From contig JAXDDX010000005.1 in NCBI GenBank assembly GCA_034670405.1, forward strand, positions 8,392,501-8,456,500: 64,000 bases of DNA. Direction: 5' to 3'. A program made the position numbers and the translations under genes. Every line of letters starts with the position of its first letter. The first letter of the stretch is position 1. The notes under the pieces were generated by a model. It was not told the DNA's origin and did no database searches. It saw only the letters and a list, made by a program, of their open reading frames with translations. Positions 12,566-25,000 of the stretch are shown one piece after another. The stretch is from Hoplostethus atlanticus. Taxonomy: Eukaryota > Chordata > Actinopteri > Trachichthyiformes > Trachichthyidae.

Positions 12566-13275
12566 CATACTTCAAATGGTGTACTTGGGGCGGCAAATTA
12601 GAAATGCAGATCTAGAAATTTAATTACTGGAACATAAGTTAGAGGTGGGTGCATGGTCACAGGTGAAATGTGTTGTTGGAACAATATAAAATACTAACTG
12701 TTGCTTTTGTATTTGTAGGAAATAAAGAAGACCAAATGAAAGGTTTATTTGACTGCTCGGGGTGGTGGTAGCTTAATCCGTGAACTGTAAACGGCATATT
12801 ATATCTCGGACAGCTCTTCCATCCTGGACAGAGAACATCTAATCGGGGTCTCAAAATCCTCTCCCGACATAAGGCTATGCGAATTAATTACGCTTGAATA
12901 TCGACCGGGTTACCAAGGAAAGGACACGCCATGTCCGACAGCTGCTTCAGGTTCAGCAGAGGGAGGAGACAGGGAGAAAGTCAGGGTTTGTTCAAGAAAA
13001 CCTGCCAGCGAGCAGGTTAGGTTCACAGAGTCAGTTACCATGGTAATTGACTCAGAGTTTGAGTTACCTCTCTTTCTGGAACGGAAAACCCAGAGTTTCC
13101 CTCATCTCAGGGTTAACAAACTCAGAGTTTTCACTAAACCCGCTTCTTGGAACAGGACCCTGGAGTTGTTGCTATATGATTTAAAGTGTGTGGAAAAAAT
13201 ATACAAATATGTTATCATGTTTATAATTGCTGAGGAAACGTGTTTTTTTAGTGAAATATTAGCTGATGACAAGCT

Positions 13276-13435
13276 AGGTACTAGTGACTCATTTTTACCT
13301 AACTAGTGAGGTTTTTTACTAGTCACAATTCTACTTTTACTAGTAATCATTTAATAAGTACTAGTACTTATTTTATACTTACTAGAGACTCATTTCATTT
13401 TACTATTCCCTAAAAGTCTCTAGTCACTATTCTGC
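13276..13435. repeat. ACTAGT-rich degenerate repeat
   Basis: CTAGT or ACTAGT occurs repeatedly in about 160 bases, with spacer words such as gactcattt and acttatt. It may be a decayed minisatellite or a palindromic mobile element. No terminal repeats could be defined. Confidence 0.5.
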
Positions 13436-13708
13436 CAATTGAAAGAGTGACGAAAAAATAAACATGAGTACTTTAAAACTGTAAAGTGTGGAACTTGTTT
13501 GCCATTTGTGATGCATAGCTCCCTTGCTCCATGTGGTTTGACTTTTGTCTAAAATGCAATGGATGTGTCACTGCATGAAAAGCCCTGTTTCCGACTCCGA
13601 ATCTCTTCGGTAGTACTCGACAGTTAACGACCCTGTGAATATAAAATTATGCGGCTCCGAAAACGGGCGGAATTGTACCCCCGTTTGGGCACGGGAGTCG
13701 TTTTCAGG

Positions 13709-13747
13709 TGCATAGTGTTGGCATACATGTATGGCCAACACTATGCA
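13709..13747. repeat. Perfect palindromic hairpin
   Basis: Left arm TGCATAGTGTTGGC (13709-13722) and right arm GCCAACACTATGCA (13734-13747) are exact complements, giving a 14-bp stem. The 11-base loop atacatgtatg is itself nearly self-complementary. Confidence 0.9.
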
Positions 13748-13799
13748 ACTGCATCCTTGACCTATAGAGTGTGAAACACTAATTACACTACCAGGGAAA

Positions 13800-14065
13800 T
13801 GTGTGTGTGTGTGTGTGTGGGGGGGTAAACCATGCATCTTAATTAAGTTTCACTAGACAACAAGTAGAATCACCTCCAGTAAAATGTCACTTCTTTGCTC
13901 TGTGGCACTGTGTGTGTGTGTGTGTGTGTGTGAGAGCGAGCGTGTATGTGCACATATGCAAGTGTGTGAATAGTGTGGAACTGATTGTGTGTGCCTGCAT
14001 GAGTGAATGCATAAATGTGTGTGTGTGTGAGCGAGAAAGATTGTGTGTGTCTGTGTGTGCTAGTT
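13800..14065. repeat. GT-rich simple-repeat region
   Basis: GT tracts lie at 13800-13819 (ending in a G run), 13909-13931, 14015-14028 and 14042-14060. Minus-strand Thr-His frames here are artefacts. Confidence 0.85.
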
Positions 14066-14870
14066 AAAATCCCTTCATTAGAGCTGTGGAGCTTGTTCAT
14101 TTAGATTTACACCACAAATCTTAGCCAAGTAATCAAAGTTTTGTAGTTTAACAAAGATGGTAAGTGCCTGACCCAATATGTCAAGGGTATTGATTTTTTT
14201 TAGCAAGCCTGCAGACTGAGGTGCAAAGATGTAACTTAAGTGGGCTGGGGAAAACAAGTGCTAAAGGCTTGTGGCGCCAATTTGCAAGACCTTGCTTGCT
14301 GTTTGCTTCTGGGGCTTTCTGACCCCCGAGATGGACTGGCTGCAGAGACGAACAACAGAACCTCTATATTAGATATAACACTGGTAGCCACCATTATAAC
14401 ATTTCATGTATTTCTCCTCCATTACTCCAGTAGCCGTTGCAGCCTATTCTCTCTAATATGAAGAGGGACTGAATCAGCATGCTGAAAAACAAAACCTGGC
14501 TCTCGATCATCCGGTTGCCAGATCATCCCCTGCACCTTCTGCCAGCTGAAAAGAGAACAATGTGGATTATCCCAACAGTTCGTCTTGGCCTGCAGAAATA
14601 TTGTACCTGGAATTTACTGTTGCATGCTGTGAAGTGTGTGTGGCTTTCTTTGATAGCATCTGTTGGCCTGTTTCAAATTCCTGCAGATATTCTGGATGTT
14701 TACTTACTGCTGTTTGGAGTGCCAGATGGGAGTAGATGGACATTTTAAACTGCTATTGCTTCACATGCATCAGGCACGATTTATCAAATCGAAATAATCT
14801 TTTAGTTTCATGTCTTGAAGAGCATTTATACTCATTGATACATAAAACCTGCACTTTGTCTCTACACTAA

Positions 14871-15146
<276 letters not shown>

Positions 15147-15624
15147 TAAGGAAGAGCCCTCCAGCTATGCACCTTGAAGGCTCTGTTTGATGGCTGTGAA
15201 GCAGTGGGAGAGAGATGTGAGGGAGGAAAGGCATCAATGATCAGCTCTGACTGAAAGTTCATCTTTTATGTACACACGACAATGAATGCTTGTTCCTGTC
15301 AGTGAGGTGTCAGGCAGTCAGCAGTAGCTTGCAAGGAATGCAGCGTGTCCGCCCTTCTCAGAGATGGTTTGGTGAAGGGAAAATAATCTCCACAAGACTG
15401 AAGGAGATTGTGGTTTTAACTTGACATGTTGAGGGCTCTCATCCTGTTTCGATTTCAAAGGAATGAAATACGAGATGGTTGTTTAACATTCAACCAAAAT
15501 GCGAAGCAGAATCTCAATCTCCACCTCAATTAGAGTACTGACAGTGACTAATGATTCTCTGTTTTGCGTGTAGAAAGGAAATAATCTTCTATTTAAGGGT
15601 ATATGAAGCGGTGGAAGCCAATTA

Positions 15625-15745
15625 TCTTTTTTTTTCTTGAAGCGCGCTTTAAAGACTCACGTTGTGTTTGCATTTCAAAGCAAAGAAATTCAAAGATGTT
15701 TCGTTTTCATCAACCCAAATGACTCTAAATACAATCCCAGACATT
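15625..15745 (+). repeat. Diverged duplicate, copy 1
   Basis: The words tttttt.ttgaagc.c.ctttaaaga, gt.tttg.atttcaaag and tttcat.aaccaaat match 16705-16815 in the same orientation, about 1.08 kb apart. A shorter trace, tttcgatttcaaaggaa, also occurs near 15448-15464. Probably an old local duplication. Confidence 0.55.
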
Positions 15746-16704
15746 TTTTTCTAAATAAGCAGTGATCCACGGGTCAGCTTTGTAGTCACCATTTTTTATT
15801 CCCTAAAATGCTTCATCAGGGGAGATGGAGATAGAGAGGAGCATGAAAATCAAAGTTACGATTTAGCTTAGCTTGCTTCATCTACTGAACACTGAGCGAC
15901 CAACTATTTACTGGATACCCTCTCTGAATTCCCACAACAGCCTGATCTTGATCACCCATAAGCCGTTGGAAAATTTGCCATGTTTATTTGTAATTCTCCG
16001 TCTCCACAATTTTTGTCTCTGACTGAATTAAGGCTGCTCATGCTGTTTTTCGTTTTGCTATACATATCTATGATGCACAGACAAGTAGCCTAATCACTGC
16101 AATAAATTAACAATATACTAAGAGAACGGTGCATACGTAATTGAAACGTCAACTGAATGTGTGAATGCACGTTCCTTTGAGCTGTAGGTGAAGCACCGTT
16201 CAATAATCAGCTTCAAAGAGTTCATATTCACGTTGAGGTCCATGATTTTGCAGTGGATATTGAACCTAAATCCATGAGCTAATTAGGATTTAGCCCCAGT
16301 CAGGATTTTGCCCCAGTCAGGCAGTGTACAGACATATATAGACAGAAATATCAAAGTCATTCTTGAAATTTAGGATGGGACCTCATCTGTTTAGTTAGTT
16401 CAAGAAATATTGTAGTGTGGTTCCATCCTAAGCTACAGTAAAGTTTGGCTTTGATACAAGGAGTATGAGAGGGAAATAATCTAGTGAGTTCTTCATCTTT
16501 ACATCTCATATTAATGTCAGAGAACAACTACAGAATTACAACAAATATGTATAAAGCATTTTCACAAGAATAATAATTAGTAATTTCTAAGATATGAAAT
16601 GATTCTATACATGAAAATATTATAAATAATGAAACTATTTCTATACATTTGAGCTCAGAAAGTTCGGCAGCATAAGAAGTTCTGTTCAAAGAGAAATTCT
16701 AATT

Positions 16705-16815
16705 CTTTTGTTTTTTTTCATGAAGCACACTTTAAAGAATCGTTTTGTATTTGGATTTCAAAGGAAAGAGCCAGAGGTTTTACATTTTCCTCGTCAAAAC
16801 CAAATCGCTCCTAAC
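16705..16815 (+). repeat. Diverged duplicate, copy 2
   Basis: Second copy of 15625-15745: T run, then catgaagcacactttaaaga, then tttggatttcaaaggaaa. Order and spacing of the matching words are kept. Confidence 0.55.
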
Positions 16816-17897
16816 AAACCCACTCTTTATAGATAAGTGTGCCGAGTATCATGAGAAGATTATCTCTCGTCAAAGCCGATAGCGGAAGAGTGTGGATACA
16901 CACATCAGCTTTTAAACCCGTCAAAAGCTTTTTAAAAAGGTATCTGAGTGTCTGATTATCCACTTGTATTCATGCTCCCTCAGAGGTGAAAGTAGGGGCA
17001 TGTGTCTTTTTGTGTGGCACTCCAAAAGACTGGGGGCCAAAATGATTTCTCCTGGCCAGTCTGCATGGCTCAACTTTAGTAAAAACAGGACGCAGGTCGC
17101 TTGCTGATAGAATGGAGGATGTACAGGAAAGAGTCACAGATGAAGGGGATGCATTCAAGAGCTGAGTCATTGTTGATACTTTAACGGTTGCATCTCTTTA
17201 GATACTTATATTCATGTTACGCAACACTGTTTTCAAGGTCAGGCTTATAAAAGCTTTGACAGAACACTTGTTGACTCCACATCACTTGTGACTCTTACTA
17301 TGCCTCAAAATCTTAAAAAAGACAGTTTCAAAGTCTATGAGCAAATCTAGAGCCATTTCTGACCTTGTTTTCACATCCCATCTGTGCTGTACTCTCCAAA
17401 AGCCTGGTCTTTTTCTATGGGATCACATTTTCAGCCATCTGTCTTAACAAAAAACAAAAGCATAACTTAACTGTGGCTCACCATTTGTAGCCATCGTGCC
17501 GACCACACCACTTTTACTTACTGCACAGTACAGACCCAGCAGCGACGAGCCTGAACTGCCCTCGCCCTTCGGTTCTTGATTTTAACTTACAATGAATGCT
17601 GTTTGGTTACAATGTTTTTTGTTTGTTTTTCTTTTTCAACTCAAAAATATTGGCCCCATCTGATCCCATATTTTCTCTTGTTGCTATGCTACTAAAAATA
17701 TCCAAACCAGAAAATATTACCGCCACATATTGGCTGACACCGAAAGTTCCTGAAGCCCACACATTGTCAACCGAGGGTATTAATGCCAGTAATTTGAGTT
17801 TTATCACTGAGTTATAGCAGGCATCATATCTGACCACTGAAGTTGATGTTGCATGAGGTGCTGAGTTAAATCTGTTGAAAGCAAGTCAAATATAACT

Positions 17898-19374
17898 AGT
17901 ATTGTCACGGTACCAGAATTGTGACTTCAATACTTATACTAGTTTTAATATCTAAGAATTCGATACTACTATGATACCACGGCAAACAAGAAAAACCATC
18001 AAGCAATATCACAGCACAACGACCACTGAGATCCTTTGCTAACTTGCTTACTTACTTACTGACAGCTTTATCATAACTTTTCCACAGAGGTATTGATGTT
18101 GATTAGGTGTCTGTCTTTGTAAGCAAAATAGTTTCCATATTTTGCTCCTGGCACCAGTTTATTCAACCAGTTGAGGTGGACTGGGATTCAGTTCAAGACA
18201 TGGCGGACTGTTTGATGCTGTAGCCATGTTTTTAGCTGTCTGACTTGTCAAAAGCCAGACTGAGGCTCTGTTTGTTAGTGCCAGGCGAAAAAGAATGAAC
18301 AAATCATTTTGAACCAAGCTGGAAACGTACCGGGTCTGCAAAGGTACATACTGGTACAAGCAAATGGAACCTCCCACTCCCACCCCCGGTTTCCCATCAA
18401 AGCTCACTGAAGGAGGAGAATGTCCGGCTAGTCTCCTTTGCCCCCCCCGCCCACTCAAGCCAAGCTCTCCCAAGCTGCACTGAGACAAACGGCTTGGTAC
18501 TGTAGCCTGTACTTTGATAAGGTACAAGCTACAAAAACCACTGTCAACGATCGCCCTGTAAGCATTGCAAGCTTAATTCTGTGTGGGCTAAATCAATATA
18601 TTGAATTATACCTTCACAGAAGGGACATCTCACTTTAAAACCTGCTCTTTGAGGAAGTAGTGCATTGTTGAATTCAGGTTTTCGATTTGCAGTGCAGTAT
18701 CTGGTGAGGCAGGAAGCTGCAGGTTTCAGGACGATTTGTTGAATTGATGCTCAGTCTATTTGTTTTTCATATTGGTCTAAGAAATCTTTACATTTTTCTT
18801 AAGCGATATTATAATTCATCTTAAATAAAAAAACATGTACTGTGCAAATTTTCTTTTCTTATCTTAAATAGCAATTAACCGGATACACACGCACACTAAT
18901 TAGAAAATTACTATTATAGTATCTCTCACCATATAAATTAGACAAGTACAATCAATACATTTTAACTGTTACAATTTAACGCTTTCTATCACTTTGTGGG
19001 TCACCGTTTACCAATACTAGCCCTCAATTGGCTTATAAGGTGAACAGCACTTAATAACAGTCAAAGCACACAGGATGTTGTTATGAAGACCGAATAGCTC
19101 AATCTGAGAAAAAACGCGAAAAAACTTAATTTTGAGGTACTGGTACGAAATGAATGAATCACCAAAAAGACTGATTGAAACTGCCCAGCACTACTGTCTA
19201 TTCCAATCCTCCTTCTTCTTCTTCTTCTTCTTTGAACTATTCCAATATAATATATGCCCTCTGGAGGCGACGTTGAACCTTTGGAGTATTGATTGTTCAT
19301 TAAATTCAATACTTAATTCAATTTTTCGTAACGGTATCAAAGTAGTATTGAATTTTTAGTGAGGTGACAACACT
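17898..19374. mobile_element. hAT-like non-autonomous DNA element (probable)
   Basis: The left end agtattgtcac (17898-17908) and the right end gtgacaacact (19364-19374) are inverted repeats with one change. Inside both ends are further related words (caatact, ggtacc/ggtatc). The interior has no transposase; it contains a (CTT)n run at 19208-19231 and a minus-strand AAG run. Flanking atataact and acataca are only loosely alike, so a clean 8-bp target duplication cannot be claimed. Interior boundaries are uncertain and several insertions may be merged here. Confidence 0.45.
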
Positions 19375-19850
19375 ACATACAACTACTGCATAGTGCACAG
19401 TATGGCATTTTGGCTTAAATCATCAGTCAATCAATAAATAAATGCAAAACAAATTTCATACCAATTTTTGCTGTACAATTTAGGAAAGGCCCACAGAGAG
19501 TGATCTTCTACTGACAGGACAGTAGAGTGTTTGTTTACAGAGATGTCAGTTCAAGGAATTTGGAAACCTGCCATGTGATGCAGTGAGCACAAACACAGCA
19601 AAGCTGAGGTCAGGGGGTGCAGAATCGATGTTTCTGCAGAGAATCTAGGATTGTTGTGTGCAGGTTGTTTATCTATTGATGGTTTATATGCAAACTGTAG
19701 GGAGATAAAGACACATGTCCATTGCTTTAATGGAATTAGTAAAATTATGAATTTGGATTGTATTAATTTAATTAAAGTGTTGAATCATCAGCAGCACAGT
19801 CCTTTCCAACAAGTGGAAGGAGCTAGGTCAAGGTCGATACCCTAGAATTT

Positions 19851-20647
19851 GTTATTCCTGTGGTCTCCGACAGTCCAATCAGTGTTTGTAAATGTGAACA
19901 ACTTCCTCTCATAGCCCTGAAACTACAGCGGAGGAACAGAACTTGTAATGTCAACAAGATGTAAAATCTCGAGCTGCTCTGTGGAGAATGGGTTTGGGAT
20001 GATTGTAAAGGTGACTGAGAGAGCACGATTTTCTACTTCAGAACTGATAATGTAACAGAATAAAGCACATTAGGGTGTTAGTAGCCCTGATACAGGACCC
20101 TTTGGGAGTCTTTCATCCTATGGGTTTGTTTACTTCTCCCAAAGGGTCCTGTCCTGTTCCATTGACTTTTTACCCTACGAAAGTCGGCGAGCCCCGTAAT
20201 GAAAAAACAACATTGAATTTCACTTACCCAAACAGATGTCCGTAATCCTTCACTTTCACGCGGTGGCACAAGCTTCATCTCCTGTGCACAAAGACATTTT
20301 TAGACCTAGCCCTGATACAGGACCCTTTGAGAGTCTTTCATTGTTAAAGAGAGGCATACCCCAAATTTCCAATGTAATGGATGTAATGTAATGGTGCCAG
20401 CAGCTTCCATATTGCTCGGAAGAAAAGTGCCGAAGAAGAAGTTGAGGCGTCTGTCAGCCATCTTTGATTACATTACATTGGGAATATGGGGTACACCTGT
20501 CTTTAACAATGAAAGACTCCCAAAGGGTCCTGTCTGTGGAGAAGCTCTTCTAAATCTCGATGACAGATGCCAGTCTTAGTTCTTAGGTTCCTAGCGAGTT
20601 TTTTGTGTTCACAAATATTGGACTGTCCTATAGACCACAGGAATAAC
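19851..20647. mobile_element. 800-bp inverted-repeat element with nested palindromes
   Basis: The left end gttattcctgtggtct (19851-19866) is the exact complement of the right end agaccacaggaataac (20632-20647), and similarity continues inward (gacagtccaat / attggactgtc; tttgtaaatgtgaaca / tgttcacaaat). Inside, acaggaccctttgggag and its complement occur twice in opposite orientations (about 20092 with 20132; 20315 with 20514), forming nested hairpins. No coding sequence is left. This is a MITE-like DNA transposon; family not recognised. Confidence 0.7.
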
Positions 20648-22547
20648 ATGATTTTTGGATTTGAGCCATATTTCCTTTTAAAAATGTGGAGCTGTTTTTG
20701 TCAAGTCATTTAGCTTTCAAGAGCCGTTGCTGATGAAGCAGTGTCAAGTATAGGGTTAACACTTTGCTTATGAAGCAACCAGAGACGATGTTTTGCTGAG
20801 GCTTTTAAATTCTCATGGAACTAATCCGACCATTCAAAGACAAGAGGGGAAAGCAAGACTAATTCTCGCTATGAGACAAAGGAAAATGACTCAACTTTAG
20901 ATTTTTCCTGATCCAACCCCAGCCTCTAAATAGCAACACTGTTCTTTGTGTTTTAGTCACACTGTATTTTTTTTCCAAGTGGAGGATTTCATCACAATGC
21001 TGGACGAGCGTTGTGTGGTGCCAGGAAATGATAATTCCATGACAGAATCCTTGCTGTGCCTCTGGGGAGCCAAACGTATGCTAGTAGAACGCCTGCTCTT
21101 ACACAATTAATTCCCTCCAAAACAAAAATCACTCAAAGAATAAAAAAACAACAACAACAACAACCCAGAAGCTTTTTGCCTTTTTGTTTTCTTACCTTTT
21201 GTTTAACTTTTTCAAGAAAGACAGGGCGCAAACTTTCTCTTCCTGCACCTTCTATAAGGTGCTTATTTCCATATGGCAGTATACCTGAAGTTGTTTTTTC
21301 TCCCGTTTCCTCGCTGTATGTTTGATGTGTCATTCGCTCAGGTGCAACTTCAGCTGGAATACGTAAGAAGATGAACATCTGACTGATTTCCTGCTTTTCT
21401 TTTCCTCTGCCATGCTAATTATAAATATAAACCTTGATAGAGATTAAAGAGGCTTTTAATTTATTAATCCTATTAATTAATTAAGACAGAAATGCAGAGG
21501 GGAATGCGACAAAAGCTACAATAAATTCTTTACATGAAAAAGAATCGACATCCCCGTGATGGACCTGATTAGTGTGCCTGCCCATTGATCTATGTATTCT
21601 CTTTGCTCTATGAAGTTTTTTCCCCATTCCGCTCCGTGAGAGTTGGTGCCACACTTATACTACGATGAATCCCTCGTGCCTGAAAATGGCTGGTAGGAGC
21701 ACTCATTATTGTGCTGAAATTATATGGTGAGGAATGGCAGAGGAGAAGAGGTAGGGAAATAAAGCCTAAAGCCTGTTATTCCAGTCGTAGTATTGCCCTG
21801 CACAAATAATGGCCTCATTAAAGTGCTCTTTTTTACTGTTGTTATTATGGAATTACTATGGCAAGCATATAATGGATGCAATGTTGATAATAGCTTAGCA
21901 TGTGATTTGTTATTATTTGCCAAGGCCCAAAGTCCCTCAGTCAGAACATTAACATGAAAGGTTTGCAAATCTAAAATGTATTGTAAAAGATTTGCACTCT
22001 TAAATTTGAACTATTCCGTCCCGGCTCGCACTCCAGCTGCGTCTCACTGCGCGTCACTGCGACCTGAAGGTCTTTTTACGCTTCAAGTCTATTTTTTTTT
22101 TTTTTCAACTACGCGCGTATACCCCACCGACTGGGTTTTTTAACCAATGGAACAGATGAATTTCGATCAGAAATTAACCTCATCCTGCCTTGGTTATCCT
22201 CAAAAATGTTTTTGTTGTGGTCTGATAGGACTGAGAAGGAGAAAGAGAGCGAGTGCTTTCCTTCTGTTTGCTGCTGGTGCTACCCCATCAAGTGCACAAA
22301 ATTGATAGAAAGACGCCAAAACTATACCTTTTAAGTTTAATTCAGTATTCTATGTGTGTTTATAACCTATTCAAACTAAAAACTCTACAGGAAAAATGGA
22401 AACATGCAAACTACCCGTTATTTTCTAAGTTCTGTGTAGGTAGTGAACGTGCAGCAGAAACGCTACTGAAGCGAGTGGACCAGAGTGGACACGAACACAA
22501 GACTCGCACGTAGTACTGCTCGGCCTTTACGCTCTGCTGACATGACT

Positions 22548-24051
22548 AGTGATGGGAAGACCGACTCTTTTAACTAACTCGATTCTTTCAAGCCGTCCGA
22601 TACAAGTAAATCGATTCTGATTCATTATGATTCACCAATAAAAATTGACAGTGAGGTGATAACTAAGACACAACCCTCACAACCCTCAGCATATACCCTC
22701 GAGTCTGATGTTCTACTAACTGAGCTAAACAGGCAATAGAATCACATGAGTGCACCAGACGTGCAAATAACCACATTTACCACAACTATAAAACACCAAA
22801 TAACCCACAGGTTAATGACAATCATAATATTATAGTATTTATTTAGTAGTTATTTATTTTATTAATTTTATTTAGTGTGCTCTTGACTTTCTTGACAGTT
22901 TTATTGACCAATGGTAAATGTTAATTTGGGCTTATTGTTTACCCAATTACCAGTTGATTTACTAAACAACATCTTAAACGTTACAAAAACTGTGTTGTCA
23001 ATGTGTGCAGAACGCTACATTATTACATTGGCCTTGTTCACGATTCAATATGGCTCCTTGATCCGGGTACGCGGAAGTCGAGTCTCTTGTTCATCGGTTT
23101 ATTCAGCAGCACCCGGCTCAGTCGGCCCTTCGGCTCAGCGGTTCACTGAACGGCTCAGCGGTTCATTTGATTCAGCAGCACCCGGCTCAGACACACAAGT
23201 CACCTCTGAAAGTCTAGGTCTTCGGAAACTGCGGCAATGTCGGCAACCCACCCGACCAGTCTTGAAACATGGGTGTGAGTCAGAGGGTGGAAACAAACCT
23301 TGTGGCGCAATGAAAGTGAGCCGGGGACCGGGGCACGACTGCTGAGCGGGGATCCCGGCCCTGCAGGTGCCGCGTGCCCGCGCCGTCGGCGAGGTGGAGC
23401 ATGAGTGCGTGCAATAGGACCCGGAAGTGAACTATGCCTGGGCAGGGTGAAGCCAGAGGAAACTGCATTGCAATGTTGTAAAAGATTTGCAGCCTCACCT
23501 CAGAGTCCAATACTGGGCTATTGCTGCAGCTGGAATTATGCTTTGGTTGAATTATACTTCAACCACACAAAGCCATTTTTTCACTTTAATTTATTTATTA
23601 TTTAATACAGGCATTCACACCTGCTTCCTACCTTTTTGTTATGAGGGAAGAACACTAGGACTAACAATAAAAACATATTTTAGTTCACCTATGAGGCAAC
23701 TGTTACAAGAACAAAAAAGCATAAGTAATGACTAAATATCACTTACATAGACCACGACATTCTTTTGGACTGTATGGAGAGGTATATTAGTATCCAGTGG
23801 TCAGCACTTTCATGGTTCAGTTCCTCTCTATCTGGTAGTACACTGTGTTGTTCATAATTTATAACCTAGAAAAAGTGTGACACAAAATAAAAGAATAAAA
23901 TGTCGGTTCTGTTATTAAGCCTACTAAATAGTAAAAAAAGCTGACAACAATGACTTTGTCATTGTTTTCTTAATAAACAACCGATTAGTCGTTGCATCGT
24001 TATATTCTATAGAATATTTGACTATCAAAACAATCGTTATTTGCAGCCCTA
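22548..24051. mobile_element. hAT-like end sequences and GC-rich tandem repeat
   Basis: At 22548-22640 the words agtgatgggaagaccgactc and tcgattctttcaa are typical of fish hAT ends. At 23972-24051 the minus strand reads TAGGGCTGCAAATAACGATTG, another common hAT end. Between them (23097-23190) is a short tandem structure with attcagcagcacccggctca twice and cggctcagcggttca twice. It is unclear whether the two ends belong to one 1.5-kb element. Confidence 0.35.
22672..22735 (-). repeat. Second tRNA-Lys-like relic
   Basis: The minus strand reads GCCTGTTTAGCTCAGTTAGT then AGAACATCAGACT, matching the 5' half and A box of a tRNA-Lys-like sequence; GGGTTGTG near the far end recalls the T arm, but the B box is destroyed. 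It lies just inside the hAT-like end and is related to the copy at 12437-12565. Confidence 0.5.
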
Positions 24052-24839
24052 CAAGAAATTAAACTACATAGTGTACTAGACTAGTACTATAGTGTACTAG
24101 TCTTCCCTTTTATGCCACAGTGGAGTTGTCCACCATAGGTAATATAGCAGCGGTTACCAACATTTTTGAACTGACATTAACTCAGAAATAGGAAGGCAAA
24201 CCTTTCCTGACATTTACCTAACATAGTTTACATAATATACCACTCTGACTGACTTTTCAGGTGGTGGAAAAGGAATCTGAGGCTCTTGACCCATATGTTT
24301 TTCATACTGCTACTCTTTGCTATTTGCTGTTGCTGTGCTAAAATCCTTGAACCCAAACAATATTACTCATGAAACATCAATGCCATTTTTCTAGCTAGGG
24401 CAAATGCAATCTAGCTAGGGCTACATCATCTCGCCTCACACAGGAGAAAGAGTGTAGAAAATGGCACTGGCTAGTTTTAGCTCCACTCAGATACTAAAGT
24501 AAGATGTGGCCATATGATGCACTGAGTATGTCAGAACCAAGAGTGTGGCTATTAGCCAGTACCTTCATCAACACTCCTGGCTTGTTGCGGTGTGAGAGGG
24601 GGAATGTTATAAGAAACAAACAATATTGAGATTTGCTTGCACATATTGGAAATAAATATTGTGACTTTTATATGTATTGTGTCATCTCAAGTCATCATGG
24701 CTTGAGTCACAAAAAAGTTTGTCGCTCTGGTCTGGTTTTACCACTAATCCCTTCATCTATTCCCAGGTTGTGATGCTATATATAGTGCCTCAAAACCCTG
24801 GACTTTTTGCAATTAAGTTTCAAGTTTCAATTTCAAAAC

Positions 24840-25000
24840 ACATTTATTTGGGGTTTTTGAGTTAGAGTTCATCATTTGTGCAACTGAAAACAAAATTGTC
24901 GGAAGGATAAAATAAAAATAACAAATCAAGTTTGCATAAGTATTCAACCCCTTAGCTTCGTTGGGGTAAGTTGCCACACTAGCAAAATTTTGTGCAACAT
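24840..25000. repeat. Fish Tc1-associated repeat fragment (probable)
   Basis: The phrase tttgcataagtattcaaccc (24930-24949), preceded by AT-rich aaataaaaataacaaatc, is a wording I associate with ends of Tc1-like elements in fish. No inverted partner or transposase was found nearby. Confidence 0.3.

Larger units (their letters stand above)
11974..13160. mobile_element. PIF/Harbinger-type DNA transposon remnant
   Basis: Terminal inverted repeats are clear. The left end is GGGCCTGTTCCAAGAAGC (11974-11991) and the right end is its complement with one change, GCTTCTTGGAACAGGACCC (13142-13160); similarity continues inward (CAGGTT, AACTCTGAG, AACCCTG). Two blocks encode a Myb/SANT-like DNA-binding protein of the kind carried by Harbinger elements (12203-12262 and 12377-12435). 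No DDE transposase is left, and a tRNA-like repeat interrupts the interior, so the copy is dead. The usual 3-bp target duplication is not obvious at the edges. Confidence 0.75.
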
